Below, one piece after another: positions 9,080-18,233 of a stretch of 60,077 bases of DNA (its first letter is position 1; each line of letters begins with the position of its first letter). The DNA lies in assembly GCA_018064525.1 (NCBI GenBank), contig JAGHVB010000028.1, positions 1-60,077 on the forward strand, in the 5' to 3' direction. Under the pieces are notes generated by a model, which saw only the letters and a program-made list of their open reading frames with translations, was not told the DNA's origin and did no database searches. This DNA is from Candidatus Treponema merdequi (GTDB lineage Bacteria > Spirochaetota > Spirochaetia > Treponematales > Treponemataceae). The position numbers and the translations under genes are program-made.

Positions 9080-9111
9080 CATTTTATATTTTTATAAATG
9101 AGGTGAAATTT

Positions 9112-10101
9112 ATGAGTATTAGTCTTAAAGGAAGAAGTTTTTTAACATTAAAGGATTTTTCACCGGAAGAAATCAATTATCTTCTCGACCTTGCAGCTGA
9201 TCTGAAAAATAAGAAAAAAAATCACATCGCTGTCGATACTCATCACGGAAAAAATATCGCTCTCATCTTTGAAAAGACAAGTACAAGAACACGCTGTTCT
9301 TTTGAAGTTGCAGCACATGATCTCGGAATCATGACAACTTACCTTGCAGAAGGTTCTCAGATTGGAAAAAAAGAAAGTATTGCAGATACAGCAAGAGTTC
9401 TCGGACGTATGTATGAAGGAATCGAGTACCGCGGTTTTGAACAGAAAATCGTAGAAGACCTCGCAAAGTATTCAGGCGTTCCTGTATGGAATGGCCTTAC
9501 TAACGAATTCCACCCGACTCAGATGCTTGCCGACATGCTCACAATCAGAGAACACCTGGGTTCCCTAAAAGGCAAAAAACTCGTTTACTTTGGAGATGCA
9601 AGATACAACATCGGAAACTCACTCTGCATCGTATCTTCAAAACTCGGATTAAACTTCGTCGCATGTACAAATAAAAAATATTTCCCAGATTCAAAACTTG
9701 TTGCAGAATGCAATGAGTGGAATAAAACATCAGGCGGCTCAATTACTTTGACAGAAAATGTAGAAGAAGCTGCAAAAGACGCAGATGTAATTTACACAGA
9801 TGTCTGGGTATCTATGGGAGAACCTGATGCAGTCTGGGAAGAACGCATTAAAGACTTAAAACCATATCAGGTAAATTCAAGTGTCATGAAAATGGCAAAA
9901 CCAACAGCCATATTCATGCACGACTTACCTTCATTCCATAACCTCGATACAAAAATCGGAAAAGAAATTGCAGACAAATTCGGCATCACCGAAATGGAAG
10001 TAACAGACGAAGTTTTCGAATCAGCTCAGTCAGTTGTCTTTGACGAAGCCGAAAACCGCATGCACACCATCAAAGCCGTAATCGCCGCCACAATCAACTA
10101 A
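9112..10101 (+). CDS. argF: Ornithine carbamoyltransferase
   Basis: This 329-residue cytoplasmic enzyme makes citrulline from ornithine and carbamoyl phosphate, or the reverse in the arginine deiminase pathway. Carbamoyl-phosphate site motifs STRTR (57-61) and HPTQ (134-137) are intact, as is the ornithine-side SMG loop (234-236). The usual HCLPA motif reads HDLPS (270-274), so the conserved Cys is Asp. The C-terminus (EVTDEVFES, then [14 protein letters not shown]) closely follows E. coli ArgF. I chose the ATG at 9112 because GAGGTG sits 6 nt upstream; a GTG at 9103 overlaps that site. No arcA, arcC or other arg genes are nearby, so anabolic versus catabolic (arcB) use is undecided. Confidence 0.88.
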   Translation: MSISLKGRSFLTLKDFSPEEINYLLDLAADLKNKKKNHIAVDTHHGKNIALIFEKTSTRTRCSFEVAAHDLGIMTTYLAEGSQIGKKESIADTARVLGRMYEGIEYRGFEQKIVEDLAKYSGVPVWNGLTNEFHPTQMLADMLTIREHLGSLKGKKLVYFGDARYNIGNSLCIVSSKLGLNFVACTNKKYFPDSKLVAECNEWNKTSGGSITLTENVEEAAKDADVIYTDVWVSMGEPDAVWEERIKDLKPYQVNSSVMKMAKPTAIFMHDLPSFHNLDTKIGKEIADKFGITEMEVTDEVFESAQSVVFDEAENRMHTIKAVIAATIN

Positions 10102-10135
10102 CTCACCCCTTCACCAAACGCCTTACACAAGTGAA

Positions 10136-10151
10136 CTGCGACTCGTCGCAG
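10136..10151. other. Hairpin downstream of the OTC gene
   Basis: CTGCGA CTCG TCGCAG forms a perfect 6-bp stem with a CTCG loop. No T-run follows on either strand, so a terminator role is doubtful. Confidence 0.3.
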
Positions 10152-10207
10152 CCAGTCGCAAAATCGGCTCGAAGAATAGATATCTGACTACAAGTGAAGC
10201 CAGGAGT

Positions 10208-11386
10208 CTAGAATTGCCAACCAACAGATATCTGTGGCTGAACAAACATCAGCTGCATATCTTTTATGAATGCGTATGTAAAATCGCAGCCAATTTCACC
10301 ATAGAGGCGCTTTAAGAAGTAATAATCAAGAGAGACACCTGCATGAGCTGCAATATTAAGTGATGTAAAATTTTCAGATTTAATATCATGTGGAAATTTA
10401 AACTGCATTGCAGTAAATCCAACAATACCGGCTCCTGCATGAACATCAAAGCAGATTTTTTTTGGAACTATATACTTTTGATAAATAAAATCTACATTAC
10501 CTGTAAAGAATAATGTGGAAAGATCATACCCTTCCGGTTTATATTCCATTCCGGAAAAACATCCTGAAACTCCGATTCCAAAATAACCAAATCTCTTTTT
10601 AATCGGGAAGAATGACATCTTTACTTCAGGAGACAGGAGCATCATATCAGTATTAAAATATTTTTTAATGTCAGGTGATGCTACAAAGAAAAGTGGTGCC
10701 CATCCTGCAGAAACATTAAAGTCTACGGCCTTTTTCCACTTAACCCATACATCATCTTTAAATCCTTTTAAACCGCCGACATTTTTTGCAACCAGTGTCC
10801 ATCGTCCGACATCAATTTTCTCAGGATCAAATTTAATCTTTACTCTGTTTTTATGTTTGTCATCATATTCAAGAATTTCAGCCTTTAATTTTCCGTCCTG
10901 ATTTTTAGAACCCTTGATAAGAGAAAACTCAGTTTCACTCGAAAGTTCAGAACCTGAAACAGTATAAATTCCGTCCTGTTCTTCTTCAAGGAATATTGTT
11001 CCAGGCCCAACATCGAAAATCTTTGGCTGATACGCTTTTACGATTTCAACAGGAATCCAGTCAGTTTCAACTTCGAGAAATCCAAGATAGTTATAAACGA
11101 GAAGTTTGTAACGGTAAGTTCCATTAACAAGTGATAAGTCGATGGAATTTTCTTTTAATTCTTTATGTTCTATTTCTACATACTTACCCTTTACAAGATG
11201 TTCCATTATAAATTCATATTTAAAAACACTGTCATCTTTTTCCCAGCTGAAAGTCTGAAAAAGAGTCTGATTTCCTTTTTCATCTTCCGTTATATAATAA
11301 GTCTGTGCATAAGAAACAGCATTAACAAATGACAAAGTAAGAGCAAGTATGAAGATGTAAATCGTCTTAGCAATTCTACTTTCCAT
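10208..11386 (-). CDS. Putative outer-membrane beta-barrel protein, third gene of the cyclase operon
   Basis: This 392-residue protein has a signal peptide ending near SYAQ. An N-terminal part of about 200 residues has beta-rich, Ig-like character. The C-terminal half (from about VDFNVSAGW) alternates aromatic and hydrophobic residues and ends in GWQF, the pattern of an OmpA-like outer-membrane barrel. The ATG at 11386 has AGGAG six nt upstream and overlaps the FecR-domain gene by 11 bp, so the two are translationally coupled. By position after an adenylate cyclase and a FecR protein it may correspond to the T. pallidum TP0483 region; that is from memory and unverified. Confidence 0.6.
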   Translation of the reverse strand: MESRIAKTIYIFILALTLSFVNAVSYAQTYYITEDEKGNQTLFQTFSWEKDDSVFKYEFIMEHLVKGKYVEIEHKELKENSIDLSLVNGTYRYKLLVYNYLGFLEVETDWIPVEIVKAYQPKIFDVGPGTIFLEEEQDGIYTVSGSELSSETEFSLIKGSKNQDGKLKAEILEYDDKHKNRVKIKFDPEKIDVGRWTLVAKNVGGLKGFKDDVWVKWKKAVDFNVSAGWAPLFFVASPDIKKYFNTDMMLLSPEVKMSFFPIKKRFGYFGIGVSGCFSGMEYKPEGYDLSTLFFTGNVDFIYQKYIVPKKICFDVHAGAGIVGFTAMQFKFPHDIKSENFTSLNIAAHAGVSLDYYFLKRLYGEIGCDFTYAFIKDMQLMFVQPQISVGWQF

Positions 11387-14156
11387 AACGAACTCCTGCA
11401 TCAAAAGTCTTAGGTGTTTTTATATTAGGAAGATCAATCTTAAATGTCTGTTTAACAATATTTCCGTTCTGGAACAAATAACCTTCATACATTGATTGAG
11501 CTTCAAGAGTCCATGTAAAGTTTCCGACAGACATTTTTGAAAAGTCATCGATTGTAAATTTAGTTACATTCTTTTCAAAAACCTTTTCATAAACAACTTT
11601 TCTAGACTTATCATAAAGTTTAAAAACATATCTGTCTGCACCAGAAACTGAATGCCATTCAAAATCAATTTTTCTCTGTGTAATAAAATACTCTTTGTTA
11701 AAGTTCATTTTATTTTTTGGCATGACAATCTGAGGTTCCGGTAACTTTGGAATTGCACCTATGGTAAATACTCTGTATTCATCTGCAGACACATCGTAGC
11801 CGTCATCTGTCATACCTGTTACAGTCCAGAAATACTTTCCTTCATAAAGTCTTGGAAGCTGAACTGTTTTTTCAGGATTTTCTATTCTGTGAACGAGACT
11901 TGCAGGTTCAATTTTTCCTTTATAAATAAGAAGTTCAGATTTTGATGTTGTTCCGACATAATTCCATTTTACAACAGAAGGATGTTTTATTGCTGCAATA
12001 CCGTCAATATTAACAGAATTCTGTGGTGATATAAGAGCAATCGGTTTAATCTTTACAAGGTTAAAAGTATAGTCACCAACATAACTTGATGCACGTGAAG
12101 TTACAGGAGTTTCTTCACGGAAAGCCTGTAATGAAAGTCCATATGATGTTTCAGCAAAATTTTCAAGATCAACTTTTATACTTGCAGTAAACGGACTGTC
12201 AGCTTCGATCAAATTGCGTTCATATAAAACTTTATCTTTATTTCCATACTGATAAATTTTTATCTGATAATAATCTGCTCCATCTACAAGATTCCACTTA
12301 AACTCGTATGGAACACGAGGTCTTACAAGAGCAACACCTCTGTCATAAGGTGCTGCAGATACAGGAGCCGCCATCGGAGGTTCAATTACAATAGTTTTTG
12401 CAGGAGTTGCAAAAGTCAAACCACCAAGTTCTGCCCTGATGCGCCAGTAATAAGTATTTGGAATAAGATATCGGCCATTTACAGAATTGTTGACTGTCTT
12501 CTGTGAATAAATGACATTAGTAAACTGTGCATCGCGGGAAATTTCAAAAATCTTTTCACCAGGAATATTCGATTTGAATACATAACGTATATCCTGAGAT
12601 CGTGAATCTGAAAGTCTATAACCATCAACAGGGAACAATGTTCTCTGTTCAATATCCGCATCGATTGCAACAAAATCCCTGATTTCAGAAGAAGAAACAT
12701 TTCCTTCAACATCTTTTGCTACAACTTTCCAGTACCATTTTCCGTTCTCAATATTAATATTCTCAGTGTTAATGATAAAATAGTTATCAAAAGTATTAGC
12801 ACTGAACTGAGGATTTGTTACATTCTGATTTCTCGAAAGTAAAATCTGATAGCTTGTTGCTTCAGGACAGTCTTTCCATGAAAAGTTAACCTTACAATAT
12901 GCACGGGTTCCGTTTTTAAGAGGCATTCTTGTATTTACAATTCCATTTTCTGCAGGAAGCAGGAGTGCTGGTGCTTCAAGTTCACCACTCTGCTTAATAA
13001 GGAAAGAAGAAACTTCTGACGGACCTTTTAAACCGGTGTTGTTGATTACATAATATGGAGTAACACGCCAGTAATATCTTCCGGCTGTAAGATTTGAAAC
13101 AAAGAATGAATTATTTGCTATTCGTTTTACAAAAACAGGATTTATCATATCTTCAGATTTACTGATTTCAATCTGATATGAAGTTGCATAATCACTTTCT
13201 TTCCAGATAAATCGGATTGAAGGAGTTTTAGTTCTATATGTTGCTTCATAATCCTGAACAGGTGCAATAAGCGATGGAGCCTGAGTATTGAAAACTTCAA
13301 TTTTTCCAAGAGCAACTTCTGCAAGACTTTCATCTGTTGCACTTGTTGAAAGCCTCCAGTAATGAGTTCCTTCATCAAGCATTAATGTTGTATTGAATGC
13401 ACCTTTGATATGATATGATTCTGTAATTTCCTTAAAGTTTTTAGTATCTGAAAGTTCAATTACTGCATCACTGACAGAAGCTGACCATTTGAAATCTACA
13501 GGGAATAATTCACCAGACTGATTAAGATATCTTTCATGAATTGACGGAGAATTAACCATGAGAGTTCCCTGCTTAACAGTTCCGCTTTCATCTACAGCAA
13601 TACCGTTTCCATTGTCAATCTGAATATTTCCTTCACCATCAAAATAAGTTGCGCTACCATTCTGAACCTGAATGCTGAATGCTTTATTCTTACCGCGTCC
13701 AACATCAAGAGAAGAACCTTTATCAAGTGTTACAACAGAATTTCCTGCCTTAATTGAGAATCCACTTTCGGCACTATCCATACTGATATTACCTTCCATG
13801 AAGTCAACTTCTTTTGAACCGTCTTTCTTTAAATTAAGGCGTACAAGAGTATTCTCTTTAAGTTCCATGATGTTACCATCAGAAAAGAATACTGTCGCAG
13901 ATGACTGAGGTGCAGTTCGCACAAGGTCACCTTCATAAACAGGTGAATTCTGTTTGAGTCGATCCCATAATACTTCATCCCAGAATTGACGCTGTGCTGT
14001 CTTATATTTAAAAGTAATTGTCGCAATCGGAGTATCGTGCTTTACCAGTGCCTGAAAATAAACCTTTTCAAACCGATAAATACTGATTGCAGCTCCAGCA
14101 AGACAGACAAGTACAAAAAGTATATCAGCTAGCTGTAACTTTGTTTTCTTCTGCAT
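11376..14156 (-). CDS. FecR-domain protein with repeated fibronectin-III-like modules
   Basis: This 926-residue protein has one N-terminal membrane anchor (about 9-28), followed by a FecR-type domain (roughly 75-200; YEGDLVRTAPQSSATVFFSDGN). A long series of beta-sandwich modules follows, each with a pattern like FIWKESDYATSYQIEIS and ending YYWRV or WYWKV. I can see at least five such modules. The bulk should lie in the periplasm. The start overlaps the end of the adenylate cyclase gene by 32 bp and the end overlaps the next gene, so three proteins are made from one message. FecR domains usually pass signals or bind cell wall material; the ligand here is unknown. Confidence 0.75.
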   Translation of the reverse strand: MQKKTKLQLADILFVLVCLAGAAISIYRFEKVYFQALVKHDTPIATITFKYKTAQRQFWDEVLWDRLKQNSPVYEGDLVRTAPQSSATVFFSDGNIMELKENTLVRLNLKKDGSKEVDFMEGNISMDSAESGFSIKAGNSVVTLDKGSSLDVGRGKNKAFSIQVQNGSATYFDGEGNIQIDNGNGIAVDESGTVKQGTLMVNSPSIHERYLNQSGELFPVDFKWSASVSDAVIELSDTKNFKEITESYHIKGAFNTTLMLDEGTHYWRLSTSATDESLAEVALGKIEVFNTQAPSLIAPVQDYEATYRTKTPSIRFIWKESDYATSYQIEISKSEDMINPVFVKRIANNSFFVSNLTAGRYYWRVTPYYVINNTGLKGPSEVSSFLIKQSGELEAPALLLPAENGIVNTRMPLKNGTRAYCKVNFSWKDCPEATSYQILLSRNQNVTNPQFSANTFDNYFIINTENINIENGKWYWKVVAKDVEGNVSSSEIRDFVAIDADIEQRTLFPVDGYRLSDSRSQDIRYVFKSNIPGEKIFEISRDAQFTNVIYSQKTVNNSVNGRYLIPNTYYWRIRAELGGLTFATPAKTIVIEPPMAAPVSAAPYDRGVALVRPRVPYEFKWNLVDGADYYQIKIYQYGNKDKVLYERNLIEADSPFTASIKVDLENFAETSYGLSLQAFREETPVTSRASSYVGDYTFNLVKIKPIALISPQNSVNIDGIAAIKHPSVVKWNYVGTTSKSELLIYKGKIEPASLVHRIENPEKTVQLPRLYEGKYFWTVTGMTDDGYDVSADEYRVFTIGAIPKLPEPQIVMPKNKMNFNKEYFITQRKIDFEWHSVSGADRYVFKLYDKSRKVVYEKVFEKNVTKFTIDDFSKMSVGNFTWTLEAQSMYEGYLFQNGNIVKQTFKIDLPNIKTPKTFDAGVRYGK

Positions 14157-16236
14157 CGAGGTTTACTCCGCCAAAGTCAGGTGTTGGAATTCCAAGAAGT
14201 GTTCTCACTTCTGCCAGTGTTTTTGGGCCCTGAGGTCCAATTGCTTTAACACAATCAGGATCAACTTTAAAATCAGGTTCTGTTGTCTTAAAGAATTCTT
14301 CAATATTAAAATTAGGCATATTAACAACACCATAGAAATGCTGTTTACCCTTTCCTTTTACTTCAAATGTTACAGGAATTACTTCTACGATAATTTCATC
14401 TTTCTGGTTTTCCGGTTTAATAGTGAAATTATTTTCAGGACACTTGATATAATCCTGCTTGATTAAATTATATGTGTCTTCTGTAATAAGCATATCTGTA
14501 CCACAAGGTTTATTTGAACTTTCAGTACGGCTTGCAAGGTTTACTGCATCACCGATTGATGTAAATTCCATTTTATCAAAAGAACCCATAAAGCCGACAG
14601 TTGCACGACCAGAGTTAAGTCCGGAACCGATTCTGATATGCGGCTTATACTTTGCCATCGGTTCGCCTTCATGAGCTTTTGTAAATGCTTCAGCTTCTTT
14701 GTTGTAAACCATAAGCGCATAACGCATTGCAAGAACGCCACGAACAGCATTGATTGCATCGCTCTTAACATGCTGTGCATGTTTTGCAGCAAGTTCTTTT
14801 TTCTGAGGATTTGAATCAGGCATTTTTTCAAATTCAAGTGAATCATCACGAAGTACACCCCAGCACGCCATGATAGCATCACCTTCAAACTTATCTACGT
14901 TTCCGCCTGAAATTGTAATACAGTTTACCATTCGGCTCATATAGTCATTAAGGAAGCTGATGATTTCTCCGGCAGATTTTTCACCAAATCTTTTATTAAA
15001 TCCGTCTGATATCGCAGTAAAGCCGCGGATGTCTGAGAAGAAAATCGTAATATCCTTTAAATGAGGTTCAAAGTCAATTTCTTTTCTGACGATAGCTTTT
15101 GCAACCCCTTTGTTTGTAAGTCGTGAAACAGTATTAAGCATTTCACGTTCGTCTTTTGTACTCTGAATCAGAACACCGATTTCATCATTACGAGGTTTTC
15201 GTGTTTTATTTTTCTTTTTATCAAGCTGTTCAAACAGATCTGTATTAAAGTTACCCTGTTTGATTTCATTTGCAACAGCAGTAAGTCTCTTAAGAGGATT
15301 ACTTAAAGTCTTTGAATAAATCCAGATGAACAGAACTGAAAGACAAAGAACTGCAATTGTAATTCTGATATTCTGAATGATCTGCTGGTTAACAGCTTCA
15401 AGTGCTTTATCTTTTTTAATCATTGCAAGAACGGCAACATCTGCAACTGAAAGTTTTGAATAGGCACCAAAATATTCTGTTCCATCTTCTGTCTTAAAAA
15501 GTTCCTGACGGTTGTCCGCTGTATCATTGCGCATTGATTTTACAAGAGGAATCTTTGACATATTAGATGCAGCTTTTACAAGATTGAAATCTGAATGGAT
15601 AAGAAGATCACCTTCATGATTGACCATAAAAATTTCACTTCCTGAACCAGTTGTACCAAATGCATCAGCAAGAGTATCTGCAGCATAGAAAATAACTGCA
15701 GCCTGATCAAATCCAGAATCTTTCCAAGGATAAATACAGGCAATCATTGGAACACCAAAGTTCGGAGTAGCATTCAGAATAATCGAAGCTCCCTGCTCAG
15801 CTTCAGAAACTTCTTTCTGATGTGCAGTTAAAAAATCTCCTGCAATTGAAGTTTCAATTTCATTTGAAATAAAATATCTGTTGTTAATCAGTTCTTTGCT
15901 GCCAGGAATAATAACAGCTGCAATATTCTGATTTCTTTCAAAAAAGTAAGTTGTTGTCTGTCTGCTTAAAACCCCAGAACCACCTGAAGCATTAAGCATA
16001 TCAAGCATAAGGAAAACATTTGAACGAACTGTCGTCAATTCATTCACAGCTGTCGTTCCGGTACTCAATGCAATTGCGAGGTTATTTTTTTCGGCTTTAA
16101 GTCTAACGTCTTCACCGACGATAGTACTTACCAAGAATGTAATTGTTCCTAAAGAAACTACAACAAGAATAGAAATAATTAAAACAAGTTTAAATCCGAT
16201 GGAAAACTTGATTTTAGTTTTTTCATTGTCATTCAT
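14125..16236 (-). CDS. Membrane-bound class III adenylate cyclase with periplasmic sensor
   Basis: This 703-residue protein has a helix at about 15-38, a periplasmic sensor domain (about 40-285, Cache-like by layout), a second helix (290-308), a HAMP-like linker and a class III cyclase domain from about 385. Metal-binding Asp402 (FFSDIRGFT) and Asp453 (DKFEGDA) are present. Lys449 and the Thr/Ser in EFTSIGD fit adenylate rather than guanylate specificity, and VNLASR supplies the transition-state Asn and Arg. It should make cAMP in response to an external cue. The ATG has only a weak GTGGA site. The 188-bp region upstream (16237-16424) holds AT-rich promoter-like sequence and no gene. Confidence 0.87.
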   Translation of the reverse strand: MNDNEKTKIKFSIGFKLVLIISILVVVSLGTITFLVSTIVGEDVRLKAEKNNLAIALSTGTTAVNELTTVRSNVFLMLDMLNASGGSGVLSRQTTTYFFERNQNIAAVIIPGSKELINNRYFISNEIETSIAGDFLTAHQKEVSEAEQGASIILNATPNFGVPMIACIYPWKDSGFDQAAVIFYAADTLADAFGTTGSGSEIFMVNHEGDLLIHSDFNLVKAASNMSKIPLVKSMRNDTADNRQELFKTEDGTEYFGAYSKLSVADVAVLAMIKKDKALEAVNQQIIQNIRITIAVLCLSVLFIWIYSKTLSNPLKRLTAVANEIKQGNFNTDLFEQLDKKKNKTRKPRNDEIGVLIQSTKDEREMLNTVSRLTNKGVAKAIVRKEIDFEPHLKDITIFFSDIRGFTAISDGFNKRFGEKSAGEIISFLNDYMSRMVNCITISGGNVDKFEGDAIMACWGVLRDDSLEFEKMPDSNPQKKELAAKHAQHVKSDAINAVRGVLAMRYALMVYNKEAEAFTKAHEGEPMAKYKPHIRIGSGLNSGRATVGFMGSFDKMEFTSIGDAVNLASRTESSNKPCGTDMLITEDTYNLIKQDYIKCPENNFTIKPENQKDEIIVEVIPVTFEVKGKGKQHFYGVVNMPNFNIEEFFKTTEPDFKVDPDCVKAIGPQGPKTLAEVRTLLGIPTPDFGGVNLDAEENKVTAS

Positions 16237-16424
16237 AAAATTATTCCACTTTTATATGTAAAGAAATCACTTTTTTACAGCTTTAATACCCCCAACAAGG
16301 CACTGTACTAAAACCTATTAATTATATATATTTTTTGCTTTTTTGAAAAGATACTATATAAAATAGAATCCAGAACTACCCGTTTGTATAAAGTCCGAGT
16401 TAACTATTTTGATATAAATTGAAC

Positions 16425-16826
16425 TTATTTACTAAGGTTTTGTTTTATTATAACCCAGGTCGCACCAGTTCCGCCATTCCTGTTATCCGGATGGCCGCTT
16501 TTTCCAAGACGCGGAGATTTTTCAATATAAAGTCTGACAAGATCCTTGAGGATACAGTCTGAATCTGAATTATGATTTCCTTTTCCATGAATCAGCATGA
16601 TTTTTTTAAATCCGCGTCTCGTACAGTCTTCAACAAAAATATCTATTCCTGACCACGCTTCATCACGAGTTAAACCATGTAAATCAAGAACCGCATCAAC
16701 AGGAAGATTTTTTATGTAATCAGGAGATGTAATTTTTTTATTTTGAGAAATTTTTTTTAATGTCTCATCTTTATCAACAGTTGAATGTGTATCAAGATAT
16801 TTTTCAAAACTCTCTGCAAATGTCAT
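16425..16826 (-). CDS. Smr-domain protein
   Basis: This 133-residue protein consists mostly of a Smr domain with the motifs LDLHGLT, HGKG and GGTGATWV in order. Smr domains are nucleases or nucleic-acid binders, found alone or at the end of MutS2. Here it is free-standing. It begins 3 nt after the batD stop, so it is the last gene of the Bat operon, although a link to aerotolerance is not established. Confidence 0.85.
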   Translation of the reverse strand: MTFAESFEKYLDTHSTVDKDETLKKISQNKKITSPDYIKNLPVDAVLDLHGLTRDEAWSGIDIFVEDCTRRGFKKIMLIHGKGNHNSDSDCILKDLVRLYIEKSPRLGKSGHPDNRNGGTGATWVIIKQNLSK

Positions 16827-16829
16827 TTT

Positions 16830-18233
16830 CTATTCCACAAGAATTAAATTTTCTTTTTTTATCCAGCCTGCATTTTCATTGTATTCAATAAAAAACCATT
16901 TATCAGTCTGCTCTTTAATTTTTACACAAGTTCCCGCAGTGACAGCTGTACTTGATAAAGCTGAATCTTCCGGAACAGGACTTATCGTTCCACCTGTAAC
17001 AACGCCATGTTTTTCAGAAACCATAAGACCAAGAACCAGACTTATTAATGCAAAAATAAATGCAAAACAAAAAACTATAAGTGCAGATGCTTTTCTTTTA
17101 CATAAAATTAAAAAAACAGAGACAGCTGCAGATAAGATGAAAAATCCGAAAAACAAAGTCCACAGCAAAACACTTTTTTCAGATCTGCTTGCTGCAATTC
17201 CAATACTCTGTTCAAGCTTTATTCTTTCCTTTCTGTAATTCAACAAATTGTAAAGCGAATGTTTTTCTTTTGAACGAAGTTCAGCAATTTTTTCAAAATC
17301 TTTCTGTGTTGCCTTTATTTCATTTGTTTCAAAAAAACTGTCAGTCGGATTTGAAAGTGCATAAGCAAATAATGTGGAATTTTCATCAGCCGGTTTTTCT
17401 TCTGAGGCTTTTGCTTTTGTTATTGAAACAACACAATCAGGAAGTCCAAGTTCAACGTTACGGCCACTGTATGCTGTTGCCAGAAGTCGTATATTTGGAA
17501 GAGAAAATTTTCCTTCTTTAAGGGGAGTCCATTTAAAATTTATAAGCGGAATTTTTTCATGAGAAAAATCAGGTAAACGATTTTTTCCCTTTACCATTTC
17601 AAATCTTTCTATTTCCTGAAAAAGAGAATCTTTTGGAAGTTCATAACCAAACTGTTTTATTTGAACTGCATATTGAATATACAGATTTATTTCAATCGGT
17701 TTTGTAACTTCGGAAGTAATTGAATATTTTGTCTGTTTGGAATTTTCATTTGTAGAATAAAAAGTTTCTCTATTATTGATTTCAACAATAATTCTTGGTG
17801 CAATTGTTTTTGGATTTTCATAAACCTGAACTTTCTGAAAAGGAAGATAATAATTATAACCTTTTACTTTTGTTATGAGCGGAAGAATTTCTGCAACACC
17901 CGGATCTTTAAAAGTAAACCAGAATTCAATTCTTGTTCCGGTCGTTTCGTCATCTGCAAAATATTCCAGTCTTCTTGAAGAAATAAAAGTAACACCTTCT
18001 TTCATTGTCTGCAGCTGTGTCTGAACGTCTGCCGGTTCCACTTCCGGAATTTCAAGAATAAATTTTACTTCCTGATTTGTAAAAAAAACATCTTCTTCCG
18101 GTTTAATTACAATTTTTCTTATATCCTGCGAAGTAATTGCAAATGCACTTTGAGAAAATAAAAATAAAATTACTGCAATTTTTAATAATCTATTACAGAA
18201 TTGTTTCTGTCCTGATTTTCGTAATTTTTCCAT
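16830..18233 (-). CDS. batD: BatD-like protein with C-terminal SH3-like domain
   Basis: This 467-residue protein has an N-terminal signal (hydrophobic AVILFLFSQSAFA), a large beta-rich BatD-type external region and two hydrophobic segments near 355-410. The C-terminal 60 residues or so look like a bacterial SH3 domain (TAVTAGTCVKIKEQTDKWFFIE, then GWIKKENLILV). It occupies the BatD position in the operon. Its start lies 52 bp inside the end of the batB/C gene, and no good ribosome site is visible, so coupling is likely. The SH3 tail is probably on the periplasmic side; that topology is inferred. Confidence 0.75.
   Translation of the reverse strand: MEKLRKSGQKQFCNRLLKIAVILFLFSQSAFAITSQDIRKIVIKPEEDVFFTNQEVKFILEIPEVEPADVQTQLQTMKEGVTFISSRRLEYFADDETTGTRIEFWFTFKDPGVAEILPLITKVKGYNYYLPFQKVQVYENPKTIAPRIIVEINNRETFYSTNENSKQTKYSITSEVTKPIEINLYIQYAVQIKQFGYELPKDSLFQEIERFEMVKGKNRLPDFSHEKIPLINFKWTPLKEGKFSLPNIRLLATAYSGRNVELGLPDCVVSITKAKASEEKPADENSTLFAYALSNPTDSFFETNEIKATQKDFEKIAELRSKEKHSLYNLLNYRKERIKLEQSIGIAASRSEKSVLLWTLFFGFFILSAAVSVFLILCKRKASALIVFCFAFIFALISLVLGLMVSEKHGVVTGGTISPVPEDSALSSTAVTAGTCVKIKEQTDKWFFIEYNENAGWIKKENLILVE

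Noticed and set aside
10136-10151. Terminator after the OTC gene
   Set aside because: The hairpin has no T-run on either strand.
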